This document shows, one piece after another, positions 17,416 through 26,973 of a DNA stretch of 61,047 nucleotides. The translations under genes and the position numbers were made by a program. Under the pieces are notes generated by a model that saw nothing but the letters and a program-made list of their open reading frames with translations, was not told the DNA's origin and ran no database searches. Where the stretch lies: the NCBI GenBank assembly GCA_027482245.1, contig JAIXWG010000012.1, positions 1 to 61,047 of the forward strand. Direction: 5' to 3'. The stretch's first letter is position 1. Each line of letters opens with the position of its first letter. This stretch comes from Acetobacteraceae bacterium (GTDB lineage: Bacteria; Pseudomonadota; Alphaproteobacteria; Acetobacterales; Acetobacteraceae).

Positions 17416-18129
17416 TCACTCCTTCGGCTTGGCCTCTGCCAGGCTGCCGATGCCGCCATGGGCCTTGGACCAGCCCACGGGGTCCTCCAGGAACTTGCGG
17501 ACTTCCTTCAGCGCCGTCTCGCTGAAATAGGGGCGTTCGCGGCACACTTCCAGCACGTCCCACCAGGTGCAGAGGTGGTGCAGGTTCAGGCCCATGGCCT
17601 TCATCTGCTCGAAGCTGCCGGGGAAGACGCCGTAGTAGAAGACGACGAAGGTGTGGTCGCAGATCGCGCCCGCGTCGCGCAGCGCCTGGGCGAACTTGAT
17701 CTTGCTGGCGCCGTCGGTGGTCAGATCCTCCACCAGCAGGGTCTTCTGGCCGACGGGGACCTCGCCCTCGATCTGGGCGTTGCGGCCGAAGCCCTTCGGC
17801 TTCTTCCGGACATAGGCCATGGGCGCCATCATCCGGTCGGCGATCCAGGCGCCGAAGGGGATGCCGGCGGTCTCTCCGCCCACCACCGATTCGATGGTCT
17901 CGTAGCCGATGTGCCGGCCGATCTTCTCCACCGCCAGGTCGCAGATGCGGTTGCGGGCGCGGGGGAAGGAGATGATCTTGCGGCAATCGATGTAGACGGG
18001 GCTCTTCCAGCCGCTGGTGAAGGTGTAGGGCTCCTCCGGCCGGAAATTCACCGCCTTGATTTCCAGCAGGATGCGCGCGGTGGTCAGCGCGGCGTCGCGG
18101 TCCCAGTCGGAGGCGTGGGGAATGGCCAT
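17416..18129 (-). CDS. pyrE: Orotate phosphoribosyltransferase
   Basis: This enzyme joins orotate to PRPP to make OMP in de novo pyrimidine synthesis. The 237-aa protein has the PRPP-binding loop [13 protein letters not shown], the catalytic-loop lysines around [14 protein letters not shown], and [14 protein letters not shown] at the N-terminus. The C-terminal extension ([16 protein letters not shown] onward) is typical of the longer alphaproteobacterial form. ATG 18129 has GAGGA ten bases upstream; a GTG at 18183 would add 18 residues. It is divergent from the ELM1-family gene. Confidence 0.92.
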   Translation of the reverse strand: MAIPHASDWDRDAALTTARILLEIKAVNFRPEEPYTFTSGWKSPVYIDCRKIISFPRARNRICDLAVEKIGRHIGYETIESVVGGETAGIPFGAWIADRMMAPMAYVRKKPKGFGRNAQIEGEVPVGQKTLLVEDLTTDGASKIKFAQALRDAGAICDHTFVVFYYGVFPGSFEQMKAMGLNLHHLCTWWDVLEVCRERPYFSETALKEVRKFLEDPVGWSKAHGGIGSLAEAKPKE

Positions 18130-18200
18130 CGTGACGAAATCCTCGGGTGTCGGGCGGCGTTGGTGCGGATCGTTCGTAACCAAGTGAGCGGGGCGCGTCC

Positions 18201-19160
18201 ATGAGCCACCGCCCAGGGAAAAGGGGGCCCGAGCCCGTCTGGGTCCTGGCGGACCCGCGCGCGGGGACGGCGGCGCAGGCGCTGGGTATCGCGGAGCGGC
18301 TGGGGCTGCCCTTCCGCACCGTGCCGCTCGAATGGGGTGTGCTGGCGCGGCTGCCGATCGCCTGGCCGAGCCTGATGGGGCTGTCCCCCGCCGCCCGCGC
18401 GGCCATGGCGCCCCCCTGGCCGAGGCTCGTCATCTCCGCCGGGCGGCGATCAGCCCCAGTCGTGCTGTGGCTGAAGCGGCGGGGGGCGCGCGTCGTCCAC
18501 TGCATGCGGGCCCCGGGCAGCGCGGGCTTCGACCTGCAGGTGGTCGGCGCCCATGACGGCATGGGCCCGGCGCCAAACCGGATCGAGATCCTGGGCGCCG
18601 CGCACCGGGTGACTCCGGCGGCGCTGGCGGCGGCGCGGGAACGGTTTGCGGCGCTCGGGGACCTGCCACCCCCCCGCGTCGGCCTGCTGCTGGGCGGGCC
18701 CGTGCGGGGGGAGGGGCTGGACGCTGGCATTGCCGCGGCGCTCGGCCGGCGGGTCGCGGGCTTCGCCGGCAGCGTGATCGCGACGGCCAGCCGGCGCACG
18801 GGCGCGGCCGCGACGGCGGCGCTCGCGGAAGCCCTCGCCCCCGTGCCGCACAGGCTTCACGCCTGGGGGAGTCCTGGAGAAAATCCGTATCTCGGCATCC
18901 TGGCCTGGGCGGATGTGATGGTGGTGTCGGGCGACAGCGTCTCCATGTTGTCGGAGGCGCTGGTCACCCCCGCGCCCATCTTCATCGCGCCCCTTGGTGA
19001 CGAGGGGCCGCGCCACAGGGCCCTGCATGCAAGCCTCCACGCCGCCGGGCAGGCCCGGCCGATCGACGACGCGCCCGCCCCTTTCGTCCGGCAGCCCCGG
19101 GACGAGGTCGGGCGGATCGTGGCGGCGATCCATGAGCGGGGCCTGCTGACGGATGAGTGA
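18201..19160 (+). CDS. ELM1/GtrOC1 family putative nucleoside-diphosphate-sugar epimerase-like protein
   Basis: This 319-aa protein belongs to the family of plant mitochondrial-fission factor ELM1 (formerly DUF1022), common in alphaproteobacteria. Marks are [20 protein letters not shown] at the start, [26 protein letters not shown], and [16 protein letters not shown], a glycosyltransferase-B-like UDP-sugar site. The fold suggests a sugar-nucleotide enzyme, possibly for envelope glycans, but no activity is established. The next gene follows with 46 bases between them. Confidence 0.8.
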   Translation: MSHRPGKRGPEPVWVLADPRAGTAAQALGIAERLGLPFRTVPLEWGVLARLPIAWPSLMGLSPAARAAMAPPWPRLVISAGRRSAPVVLWLKRRGARVVHCMRAPGSAGFDLQVVGAHDGMGPAPNRIEILGAAHRVTPAALAAARERFAALGDLPPPRVGLLLGGPVRGEGLDAGIAAALGRRVAGFAGSVIATASRRTGAAATAALAEALAPVPHRLHAWGSPGENPYLGILAWADVMVVSGDSVSMLSEALVTPAPIFIAPLGDEGPRHRALHASLHAAGQARPIDDAPAPFVRQPRDEVGRIVAAIHERGLLTDE

Positions 19161-19206
19161 GGCGATCCCGCGTAACCCCCGCCGGCCGCGCCGCGAAGGC
19201 GGGGGG

Positions 19207-20079
19207 ATGAGCACCACGACCCTGACTGCACCGCGTCCCGCCGTCGCCTGGCCCTGGCTGACCCGGGCAGGCCGCTTCTCCTGGACCCGGATGCTGGTGC
19301 TGCTCTCCGCCATCGCGCCGGGGCTGGTGCTGCTCTGGCTGCTCGGCAGCGGGCAGATGGGGGCGGAGCCCTGGAAGGCGGCGGCGAAGGAATCGGGCAC
19401 CTGGGCGATCCGCTTCCTGCTGCTCAGCCTGGCCATCACGCCGCTGCGCCATGTCGCGGACTGGCCGAAGGCGCTCACCTTCCGGCGCATGCTGGGGCTG
19501 GTGGCGCTGGGCTACGCGGTGCTGCACCTGCTGATGTATGCGGGCCACATGGCCTGGGATCTGCCGGAGATCGCCAGCGAGATCCTGCTGCGCTTCTACC
19601 TGACGCTCGGCTTCCTGGTGCTGCTGGGGCTGGTGGTGCTGGGCGTGACCTCCACAGATGGCTGGCAGGCGCAACTCGGGCGGCGGTGGAAACTGCTGCA
19701 CCGCGCCGTCTACGGCCTGGCCGCGGCCGGCATCTTCCATCAGTTCCTGCAGGCGAAGTCCCGCGCCGACGGGGCGGTGCTGATGGCGGGCGTGTTCCTG
19801 TTCCTGATGGCCTGGCGGGCGCTGCCGGGGCGGTGGCGAGCCTCGCCGCTCGCGCTCGCGGGGCTTGCGGTGCTGGCGGCCTGCGGCGCGGCGGGGGTGG
19901 AATTCGCGTGGTACGCGCTGTCCAGCAACCTGCCGGCGGCGCGGATCCTGGCCGCCAACCTCGACCCCGGCGCGGGTCTGCGCCCGGCGCAGCTCGCGCT
20001 GGCGATGGGCGTGGCCGTGGCGGTCCTGCCGTGGCTGGCGCGGATGGGCGCGCAGCGCCGGACACCAGCAGCGCGTTAA
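19207..20079 (+). CDS. msrQ: Ferric-reductase-like membrane haem protein, MsrQ-like
   Basis: This 290-aa inner-membrane protein has about six helices and the MsrQ/YedZ core: LSLAITPLRHVADWPK, FRRMLGLVALGYAVLHLLMY, and WKLLHRAVYGLAAAGIFHQF, with the His residues that hold b-type haem. MsrQ passes electrons to the periplasmic methionine sulfoxide reductase MsrP. No msrP gene is adjacent, so the partner is elsewhere or the protein serves another reductase. ATG 19207 follows AAGGCGGGG directly; an alternative ATG at 19153 overlaps the preceding gene. Confidence 0.75.
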   Translation: MSTTTLTAPRPAVAWPWLTRAGRFSWTRMLVLLSAIAPGLVLLWLLGSGQMGAEPWKAAAKESGTWAIRFLLLSLAITPLRHVADWPKALTFRRMLGLVALGYAVLHLLMYAGHMAWDLPEIASEILLRFYLTLGFLVLLGLVVLGVTSTDGWQAQLGRRWKLLHRAVYGLAAAGIFHQFLQAKSRADGAVLMAGVFLFLMAWRALPGRWRASPLALAGLAVLAACGAAGVEFAWYALSSNLPAARILAANLDPGAGLRPAQLALAMGVAVAVLPWLARMGAQRRTPAAR

Positions 20080-20103
20080 CATCGCCCTGGCTGTTAACGC
20101 CCT

Positions 20104-20122
20104 TTAGTTGAATGTTAACCAT
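20104..20122 (+). promoter_or_regulatory. CtrA-like binding site upstream of the RTX gene
   Basis: TTAG-N7-TTAAC at 20104-20119 matches the CtrA full site TTAA-N7-TTAAC with one mismatch, and the right half reads TTAACCAT, the common CtrA half-site. Two further GTTAAC sites lie at 20075 and 20093, so there are three within 45 bases of 70% GC DNA. The box is about 135 bases before the start of the RTX gene. CtrA governs cell-cycle or motility genes in alphaproteobacteria. Binding is inferred from sequence only. Confidence 0.45.
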
Positions 20123-20256
20123 TCGTCCCGCAGAACGGTCGCGTTCGGGGTTCCGGTTGACGCTCTCGCACCGCTTCGTGAATGCGCGCCACCCGGCGCC
20201 GTCCCGGGGCGCCGCGACGGCCGCCGGGCCGAGGCGGCTGCCAGAAGGGGCGGGAC

Positions 20257-23097
20257 ATGGCGATCATCGCGGAGATCGAGAGCGCGCTGACGGGGCTGGA
20301 GGGTGTGGCGGGCGCGCAGTCCATCGCGGCCGCTTCCTTCACCGCCCGCGCGGCGGAAGGCGCCGGCAGCCTGCATCCCGCGCTGATGACCGCGACGTTG
20401 ACCGGTTCCATCGTCAGCCTCGGCGACCAGGATTTCTACGCGGTCTACCTGGCGGCCGGGGAACGCGTGATCCTCGACATCGATGGCGTGGCGGCGCCGC
20501 TGGACCTGACGATGCTGGTCTACAGCCCCTCCGCCAGCCTGGTCTCGACGGTGCCGGGATCGACGGTGATCGACCCGGGCTCCGCCAGCCTGGCCGATCC
20601 CTACCTGGACTTCACCGTGTCGGCGACGGGCCTCTGGGTCTTCGGCATCCGGGCGGAGGGGGCGGATACCGGCGCCTACACCCTCAACATCACCCGGCCC
20701 GGCCTTCCGGTGCTGTTCGTCGGCGGCGATGGGCCGGAGACCTCGCCCGGCTCCAGCTGGGCGGACACGCTGGGCGGCGGCGGCGGGGCGGACAGCCTGT
20801 CCGGCGGCGCGGGGGCGGACAGCCTGGATGGCGGCACGGGCAACGACACGCTGCTGGGCGGCGCGGGGGCGGATACGCTGCGCGGCGGCGATGGCGACGA
20901 CCTGCTGGTGGTGGGCGATGCCGGGGAGAATGACGTGGACATCGCCTTCGGCGGGGACGGCGCCGACACCATCATCGCCTATGGCAGTCGCAACACGCTG
21001 CGCGGGGAGGGCGGCAACGACCTGATCCTGGGCGGCACCAGCGGGGACACGCTGGATGGCGGCGACGGCGCCGACACGATCCTGGGCGACCCGACGCTGG
21101 GCGGCGCCACGGCGGGCTGGAACGACACGCTGATGGGCGGCGCGGGGGATGACAGCCTGGCGGGGATGCTCGGCGCCGACCGGCTGGTGGGGGATACCGG
21201 CAACGACACGCTGTGGGGCGACCGCGGCGACGCGCTGGATGACGGCGATGGCGGCCGCGACACGCTGCTCGGCGGGCCGGGCAGCGATTCGATGGAAGGC
21301 AATGGCGGCGACGACCTGCTGAATGGCGCGGCGGGCAACGACACGCTGGTGGGCGGCACCGGGATGGACCGGCTGCTGGGCGGTGCGGGGGCGGACCTGC
21401 TGCTGGGCGGCCGCCTGGCGGATGGCGGCGTGGACCAGGCGCCGGACACGATGGATGGCGGCGCGGGGGCGGATACGCTGCAGGGTGCGCCCCTGGACCG
21501 GCTGCTGGGCGGTGACGGGGATGACCTGGTCGTGGTCGCCTGGCAGGACCCCTTCACCGTCTTCGGCACGGCCGCCCTGTCCACCCTGGCCGATGGCGGC
21601 GCCGGGCTGGACGTGCTGCGGCTGCGTCCCGGCGCGGGGTCGGGGGGCGTGGTGGTGGCGCTCGACCTCGGCGCGGGCGGCACCATCACCATCGCGCCCG
21701 ATGAGTCGCTTGCTTCCGACCCGCTGGTGATCCGCTTCGCGGGGTTCGAGCGGCTGGACCTGGCGGGCAGCGCGGGCACTGACCTGCTGCGCGGGGCGGC
21801 CGGCGCGGACACGCTGCGCGGCGCGGGCGGGGTCGGAGACGATCTGGCGGGCGGGGAGGGGGATGACGTCCTGCTCGCGGCGGATGATGCCAGCGTCGCG
21901 ATCGACGCCTGGCTGCGGGGGGAGGGCGGGGCCGACTGGCTGGTGCTGAACGGCGCGGGCAGCACCGGCATGCTGGATGGCGGCGCCGGCGCGGACACGA
22001 TCGATGCCGCATCGGGCACGGAGGCGATCGCGCAGGGCGGCGAGGGGGATGACCTGATCCGCCTCGGCCTTGGCAACCACATCGTCGATGGCGGGGCTGG
22101 CGGCGACATCCTGGTGCTGGACCGGTCGCGCGTCGATGGCGCGATGGTGGTCTGGCAATGGGGCGATGGCGACGGCATGGCCCTGAGCGACGCCTACTTC
22201 ATCGATTTCGCGGGCATCGAGCGCTTCGCGATCACGGGCGGCATCGGCGCGGACGAACTGCGCGGCGGCACCCTGGCCGACACGCTGGATGGTGGGGCGG
22301 GGGCGGACACGATGTGGGGGGGCCTCGGCAACGACCTCTATGGCGTGGACAGCCTGGCCGACGTGCTGGTGGACAGCGGCGGGGTGGACACGGTCCGCAG
22401 TTCCATCAACTGGACCATGGCCGGGTGGCAGGAGGCGCTGGAACTGGTTGCGCCCGGCACGACCGGCACCGGCAATGGCAGCGCCAACCTGATGACCGGC
22501 GGCGCGGGGTCGCAGACCCTCTATGGCGCCGGCGGGGACGACACGCTGGATGGCGGGCCGGGGGCGGACAGCCTGAATGGCGGCCCGGGGAACGATCTGT
22601 ACCGCGTGGACGATGCCGGTGACCGGCTGGTGGACAGCGCCGGGAACGACACGGTGGAGGCCGCCATCTCCTGGAACCTCGGCACGGGGTTCGAGGTGCT
22701 GCGCCTGGTGGGCAGCGGGTCCGCCAATGGCGGCGGCAATGCCGGCGACAACCTGGTGGTCGGCAACGCCTTCGCCAATGCGCTGAGCGGGTCGGGGGGC
22801 GCGGATACGCTGGATGGCGGCGGCGGGGCGGACAGGCTGACGGGCGGGACGGGCGACGACCTCTTCGTGCTGCGGCTGGCAGAGGCGCGGGGCGACCGGA
22901 TCATGGACTTCGCCGGGAACGGGGAAGCCGCGGGGGACATGATCGTCTTCGTCGGCTACGGCGCCGGGGCGACCGTGGTGAATGCCGGCGCCGACACCTG
23001 GCGGGTGGAGGGCGCCGCGGGGTGGGACACCTTCACGCTCACCGGCATCTTCAACCCGCTCCTCGACGTGCGGTTCGTGGACACGCTGGTCCTGTAG
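20257..23097 (+). CDS. RTX calcium-binding repeat protein with an N-terminal PPC-like domain
   Basis: This 946-aa acidic protein contains many GGxGxDxLxG nonapeptides in several blocks (about residues 165-310, 320-450, 500-650, 670-715, 745-790 and 840-870), which form Ca-dependent beta-rolls in secreted RTX proteins. Residues 30-145 resemble a pre-peptidase C-terminal domain (LGDQDFYAVYLAAGERVIL, GAYTLNITRP). There is no catalytic motif and no Sec signal. The C-terminus (FTLTGIFNPLLDVRFVDTLVL region) is hydrophobic, as in type I secretion signals. It is probably a surface or matrix protein. ATG 20257 has AAGGGGCGGG upstream. No type I secretion genes are adjacent. Confidence 0.85.
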   Translation: MAIIAEIESALTGLEGVAGAQSIAAASFTARAAEGAGSLHPALMTATLTGSIVSLGDQDFYAVYLAAGERVILDIDGVAAPLDLTMLVYSPSASLVSTVPGSTVIDPGSASLADPYLDFTVSATGLWVFGIRAEGADTGAYTLNITRPGLPVLFVGGDGPETSPGSSWADTLGGGGGADSLSGGAGADSLDGGTGNDTLLGGAGADTLRGGDGDDLLVVGDAGENDVDIAFGGDGADTIIAYGSRNTLRGEGGNDLILGGTSGDTLDGGDGADTILGDPTLGGATAGWNDTLMGGAGDDSLAGMLGADRLVGDTGNDTLWGDRGDALDDGDGGRDTLLGGPGSDSMEGNGGDDLLNGAAGNDTLVGGTGMDRLLGGAGADLLLGGRLADGGVDQAPDTMDGGAGADTLQGAPLDRLLGGDGDDLVVVAWQDPFTVFGTAALSTLADGGAGLDVLRLRPGAGSGGVVVALDLGAGGTITIAPDESLASDPLVIRFAGFERLDLAGSAGTDLLRGAAGADTLRGAGGVGDDLAGGEGDDVLLAADDASVAIDAWLRGEGGADWLVLNGAGSTGMLDGGAGADTIDAASGTEAIAQGGEGDDLIRLGLGNHIVDGGAGGDILVLDRSRVDGAMVVWQWGDGDGMALSDAYFIDFAGIERFAITGGIGADELRGGTLADTLDGGAGADTMWGGLGNDLYGVDSLADVLVDSGGVDTVRSSINWTMAGWQEALELVAPGTTGTGNGSANLMTGGAGSQTLYGAGGDDTLDGGPGADSLNGGPGNDLYRVDDAGDRLVDSAGNDTVEAAISWNLGTGFEVLRLVGSGSANGGGNAGDNLVVGNAFANALSGSGGADTLDGGGGADRLTGGTGDDLFVLRLAEARGDRIMDFAGNGEAAGDMIVFVGYGAGATVVNAGADTWRVEGAAGWDTFTLTGIFNPLLDVRFVDTLVL

Positions 23098-23131
23098 CGG
23101 GGATCCTGCAGCGGGCTTGCCGGATCGGGCC

Positions 23132-23153
23132 GGCGGCGGCAGGGTCCGCCGCC
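23132..23153 (+). terminator. GC-rich hairpin after the RTX gene
   Basis: GGCGGCGG-CAGGGT-CCGCCGCC forms a perfect 8-bp stem 35 bases past the RTX stop, and flanking GGATC/GATCC bases can extend it. There is no T tract, so factor-independent termination is uncertain. Confidence 0.35.
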
Positions 23154-23173
23154 TGATCCCGGAGCACCGCGCC

Positions 23174-24250
23174 ATGAGCACCACGAGAAAGCACCGCATC
23201 GCCGTCATCCCCGGGGATGGCATCGGCAAGGAGACGACGCCCGAGGGGCTGCGCGTGCTGGATGCCGCCGCCCGGCGCTTCGGCTTCGAGCTGGAACTGA
23301 AGCACTACGACTGGTCCTGCGAGACCTATGCCGCGACCGGCAAGATGATGCCGGATGACGGCCTGGACCAGCTGCGGGACAGCGACAGCGTCTTCCTGGG
23401 CGCGGTGGGCTGGCCGGGGGTGCCGGACCATGTCTCCCTCTGGGGCCTGCTGATCCCGATCCGCCGCGGCTTCGACCAGTATGTGAACCTGCGCCCGTGC
23501 AAGCTGCTGCCCGGGTCGAAGTCGCCGCTCGCGAACCGCGGGCCGGAGGATATCGACTTCTACGTGGTGCGGGAGAACACCGAAGGCGAGTACAGCAGCG
23601 TCGGCGGGCGCATGTTCCCGGGCACGGACCGCGAATTCGTCTCCCAGCAATCCATCATGACGCGGATCGGCTGCGACCGGATCATGAAATACGCCTTCGA
23701 GCTGGCGATGACGCGCAAGCGGAAGAAGGTGACGAGCGCCACGAAGTCGAACGGCATCACCTTCACCATGCCCTACTGGGATGAGCGCTTCGCGCTGATG
23801 GCGAAGAACTACCCGGAGGTTACGACGAACGAGTACCACATCGACATCCTCTGCGCGCATTTCGTCCAGCACCCCGACTGGTTCGACGTGGTGGTGGGAT
23901 CGAACCTGTTCGGCGACATCCTGAGCGACCTGGGCCCCGCGGTCGCGGGCTCCATCGGCATCGCGGCCAGCGCCAACATCAACCCGGAGAAGACGGCGCC
24001 GAGCATGTTCGAGCCCGTGCATGGCAGCGCGCCCGACATCGCGGGCCAATGGATCGCCAACCCGATCGGGCAGATCTGGTCGGGCGCCATGATGCTGGAG
24101 CACCTGGGCGAGAAGGCGGCGGCAGACTGCATCACCCAGACCATCGAGAAGCTGCTGGCCGAGGGCGGGCCGCGCACGCGCGACATGGGCGGGCAGGCCG
24201 GCACCGTCGATGTCGGCAAGGCGATCGCGGAGGCGGTCGCGCAGGGCTGA
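23174..24250 (+). CDS. Tartrate/D-malate dehydrogenase-like decarboxylating dehydrogenase
   Basis: This 358-aa enzyme is of the isocitrate/isopropylmalate dehydrogenase family: AVIPGDGIGKE at the start, VRENTEGEYSSVGGR in the middle, NLFGDILSDLGPAVAGSIG, and FEPVHGSAPDIAG near the end. The VRENTEGEYSS and GWPGVPDHVSLWG segments fit the TtuC/DmlA subgroup, which oxidises tartrate or D-malate with NAD and a divalent metal. ATG 23174 is preceded only by GGAG at some distance. It lies 105 bases before the TetR gene; a functional link to the ABC operon is possible but unproven. Confidence 0.87.
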   Translation: MSTTRKHRIAVIPGDGIGKETTPEGLRVLDAAARRFGFELELKHYDWSCETYAATGKMMPDDGLDQLRDSDSVFLGAVGWPGVPDHVSLWGLLIPIRRGFDQYVNLRPCKLLPGSKSPLANRGPEDIDFYVVRENTEGEYSSVGGRMFPGTDREFVSQQSIMTRIGCDRIMKYAFELAMTRKRKKVTSATKSNGITFTMPYWDERFALMAKNYPEVTTNEYHIDILCAHFVQHPDWFDVVVGSNLFGDILSDLGPAVAGSIGIAASANINPEKTAPSMFEPVHGSAPDIAGQWIANPIGQIWSGAMMLEHLGEKAAADCITQTIEKLLAEGGPRTRDMGGQAGTVDVGKAIAEAVAQG

Positions 24251-24355
24251 CGGGCTGGCAGGGCTGCCTCTGGCGGAGGCAGCCCGCGACCGGCGGCCGC
24301 GGTTTCCGCCATGAACAGACTTGCGTGTTTGTTTATGGGCTGTCTCAATCCGGCC

Positions 24356-25075
24356 ATGACCACGACGCCGCGCCGCCGAACGCAGGAGGAACGCCGGGAG
24401 GAGACCCGCGCGCGGCTGCTGCGCGCGACGGTGGAGGCGCTGCGCGACCAGGGCCTGACGCGGATGACGACGCCCGACATCGCGCGCCGCGCCGGCGTGT
24501 CCCGCGGCGCGCTGACCTACCATTTCGCGAGCCGGGAGGACCTGCTGGTCGACAGCATCGCCTGGCTGCTGGACCAGGCGACGGGCGGACTGCGCAAGCT
24601 CTGCGATGCCTATCCCGCGCCGACCATGCCGATCGAGGCGCTGGTCGACTACCTCTGGGACATGATGGCGGGCGGGCTGTTCCAGGTGACCATGGAATTC
24701 CTGCCGGAGGCCCGCCACAACGCGCCCTTCCGGGAAAGGCTGCTGCCCGTGGTGCGGGAATTCCACGCCGCGCTGGACGCCAGCTGGACGCGGCTGTCGG
24801 CGGTGGCGGGCATCCCGAGGGAGGAGGCGCAGGTCTCCCTGAATGCCACCATGTGCCTGATCCGCGGCATGATCGCGCAGAACGTGCTGCGCAACGACCC
24901 CGCCTATTACGCGACGATGCTGGATTGGTGGAAGCGGCAGCTGCGGGGATGGCTGGGGCAGGAGGCGGGCGCGGTGGCGCGGCCTCTGCCCGCTCCCATC
25001 CTGCCCGCCTTCGGCGCCGCGGAGCCACCGCGCAAGCGCCTGGTGCGGGCGCGGCGCCAGGCGGGGATGGGATGA
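24356..25075 (+). CDS. TetR/AcrR family regulator heading an ABC operon
   Basis: This 239-aa regulator has a TetR helix-turn-helix at residues 15-60 (RARLLRATVEALRDQGL, TTPDIARRAGVSRGALTYHF) and a helical ligand domain. The stop overlaps the start of the following permease by four bases (ATGA), so it is the first gene of that operon and probably controls it. ATG 24356 starts just before the DNA-binding domain; ATG 24311 would add 15 atypical residues. The preceding 50 bases (24310-24350) are AT-rich for this genome and probably hold the promoter. Confidence 0.85.
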   Translation: MTTTPRRRTQEERREETRARLLRATVEALRDQGLTRMTTPDIARRAGVSRGALTYHFASREDLLVDSIAWLLDQATGGLRKLCDAYPAPTMPIEALVDYLWDMMAGGLFQVTMEFLPEARHNAPFRERLLPVVREFHAALDASWTRLSAVAGIPREEAQVSLNATMCLIRGMIAQNVLRNDPAYYATMLDWWKRQLRGWLGQEAGAVARPLPAPILPAFGAAEPPRKRLVRARRQAGMG

Positions 25076-25884
25076 TGGGATCGCGGGGATTGCGGCGCCT
25101 CGCCTTGCGCAGCAGTGCCGGCTTCGCGCTGGCCATCATCGTCACGCCGCTGCTGCTGGTGGCCTGGCTCGCCTTCTTCCGGCAGGAGATCCCGTCCTTC
25201 CCGCCGACCGGCTATACGCTGCGCTGGTTCGCCGCCATCCCGGACAACCGCGCCTTCGCCAGCGGTTTCGTCGTCAGCCTGCAGGTCAGCGTGATGGCGA
25301 CGCTGATCGGCCTGGCGCTCGCGGTGCCGGCGAGCCTCGCCCTTGTCCGCAGCGGGTTGCCGCTGAAGCCCATCCTCAACACGCTGCTGATGCTGCCCCT
25401 CGTCGTGCCTGGTGTCGTGCTGGGCGCGGCCTTCTATGTCGGCGAGATGGAGGTGGAAATCGCGACGGAATGGCCGCTGCTGGGGTCGAAGGCCGGGCTG
25501 GTCGCCGCGCATGCGCTGATCGTCATCCCCTGGGCCGTGCGGCTGGTGACGGCGAGCCTGTCCACGCTCAACCCTTCGATCGGGGAGGCGGCGCTGAGCC
25601 TGGGTGCGACGCCCTGGGTGGCGTTCCGGCGCGTGACGCTGCCGGCGATCCGGCCCGGGGTCGTGGCCGGCGCGCTGTTCGGCTTCGTCACCTCCTTCGG
25701 CAATCTGGAAGCGTCTATGTTCCTGGTGGCGCCAGGGCAGACGACCTTGCCGATCGCGATTCTCCAGTACCTCGCGTGGAAGATCGATCCGGTTGTGGCG
25801 GCGGTGTCGCTGGTGCAGATCCTCGTCATCGGAATCGCGATGCTGGTCACGGACCGCTTCGTCAAACTCTCCCAGGTGGTGTGA
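25072..25884 (+). CDS. ABC transporter permease, PotC-like
   Basis: This 270-aa permease with six predicted helices is of the spermidine/putrescine-type family. The coupling loop is EAALSLGATPWVAFRRVTLP, and FVTSFGNLEASMFLVAPG corresponds to the conserved late helix. The start lies in the stop of the TetR gene; ATG 25072 and 25075 are both possible. It forms the channel with the permease at 28005. Confidence 0.86.
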   Translation: MMGSRGLRRLALRSSAGFALAIIVTPLLLVAWLAFFRQEIPSFPPTGYTLRWFAAIPDNRAFASGFVVSLQVSVMATLIGLALAVPASLALVRSGLPLKPILNTLLMLPLVVPGVVLGAAFYVGEMEVEIATEWPLLGSKAGLVAAHALIVIPWAVRLVTASLSTLNPSIGEAALSLGATPWVAFRRVTLPAIRPGVVAGALFGFVTSFGNLEASMFLVAPGQTTLPIAILQYLAWKIDPVVAAVSLVQILVIGIAMLVTDRFVKLSQVV

Positions 25885-25888
25885 CGCG

Positions 25889-26941
25889 ATGGCGAGGCTG
25901 GAGATCGCGGGACTGACGAAGCGCTACGGCGCGCTGACGACGGTGCGGGACGTGACGCTCGACGTCGCGGATGGGGAGTTCCTCGTGCTGCTCGGGCCTT
26001 CGGGCTGCGGCAAGACGACGACGCTGCGCATGGTGGCGGGATTCGTGGAGCCGAGCGCGGGGACCATCCGGCTGGGCGGGCGGGACATCACAGGCAGCCC
26101 GCCCTGGCTGCGCAACACCGGCATGGTATTCCAGAACTACGCGCTGTTCCCGCACATGACGGTGGCGGAGAACGTGGCCTTCGGGCTCGAGATGCGGAAG
26201 GTGCCGAAGGCCGAGCGCGAAGCGCGGGCCATGGAGGCGCTGCGCATGGTGCGGCTGGAGGCCTTTGCGGGCCGCCTGCCGCGGCAGATGTCGGGCGGGC
26301 AGCAGCAGCGCGCGGCACTCGCCCGCGCCTTGGCGATCCACCCCGACGTGCTGCTGCTGGACGAGCCGCTGTCGAACCTGGACGCCAAGCTGCGGGAGGA
26401 GGTGCGGGTCGAGATCCGGCAGCTCCAGCGGCAGCTCGGCCTGACGACGATCATGGTGACGCATGACCAGGAGGAGGCGCTGACCGTCGCCGACCGCCTG
26501 GTGGTGATGGCGGAGGGCGAGATCCGGCAGGTCGGCAGTCAGCAGGATTTGTACGAACGGCCGGCGGATCGCTTCGTCGCGGGCTTTGTCGGGCGCAGCA
26601 CCTTCCTGGCCGGGCGGGTGACGGAACGCGGGCGCTTCGTGACGGCGGGTGGCGTCGATGTGGTGGTGCCGGAGGCCGCGCTGGGCCCTGCGGCGCTCGC
26701 GATCCGGCCGGAGGCGGTTCACCTGGCGCCCCCCGACGATGAGGAGAACCGGCTGGCGGGGGTGGTGGAGTTCGTCTCCTACCTCGGCCCGCTGATCGAA
26801 CTGCATCTGCGCATCGCGCCAGGCGAGAAGCTCGTGGTGCATGTGCCCAACCGCGCGGGCATCCGCCCGCCGGCGCTGGGCGAGACGGTTGCCATCGGCT
26901 GGCCGCGCGCGGCCGGCATGGTGTTTCCCGATGCGGCGTGA
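25889..26941 (+). CDS. ABC transporter ATPase, PotA-like
   Basis: This 350-aa ATPase powers the import system. Walker A is GPSGCGKTT, the Q-loop is VFQNYALFPHMTV, the signature is MSGGQQQRAALARAL, Walker B is VLLLDEPLSNLDAK and the switch His is in TIMVTHDQEEA. A C-terminal TOBE-like regulatory domain follows from about residue 270, as in PotA/FbpC. ATG 25889 is four bases after the preceding stop. It is the only ATPase in the window for four importers. Confidence 0.92.
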   Translation: MARLEIAGLTKRYGALTTVRDVTLDVADGEFLVLLGPSGCGKTTTLRMVAGFVEPSAGTIRLGGRDITGSPPWLRNTGMVFQNYALFPHMTVAENVAFGLEMRKVPKAEREARAMEALRMVRLEAFAGRLPRQMSGGQQQRAALARALAIHPDVLLLDEPLSNLDAKLREEVRVEIRQLQRQLGLTTIMVTHDQEEALTVADRLVVMAEGEIRQVGSQQDLYERPADRFVAGFVGRSTFLAGRVTERGRFVTAGGVDVVVPEAALGPAALAIRPEAVHLAPPDDEENRLAGVVEFVSYLGPLIELHLRIAPGEKLVVHVPNRAGIRPPALGETVAIGWPRAAGMVFPDAA

Positions 26942-26973
26942 AGACCCGTGAAGACAGGACAAGGAGAGGCGAG

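Noticed and set aside
17381..18799. Long N-terminal extension of the second antitoxin
   Set aside because: The upstream part lies across pyrE and the ELM1-family gene in the wrong frame; the conserved antitoxin starts at 17380 behind a Shine-Dalgarno.
20760..22860. Repeat array that might be taken for a CRISPR
   Set aside because: The repeats are in-frame RTX nonapeptide codons with no constant repeat or unique spacers.
20104..23229. A 1041-codon open frame antisense to the RTX gene
   Set aside because: Its apparent repeats are the reverse complement of the RTX repeats; the plus-strand protein has clear Ca-binding motifs and a ribosome site.
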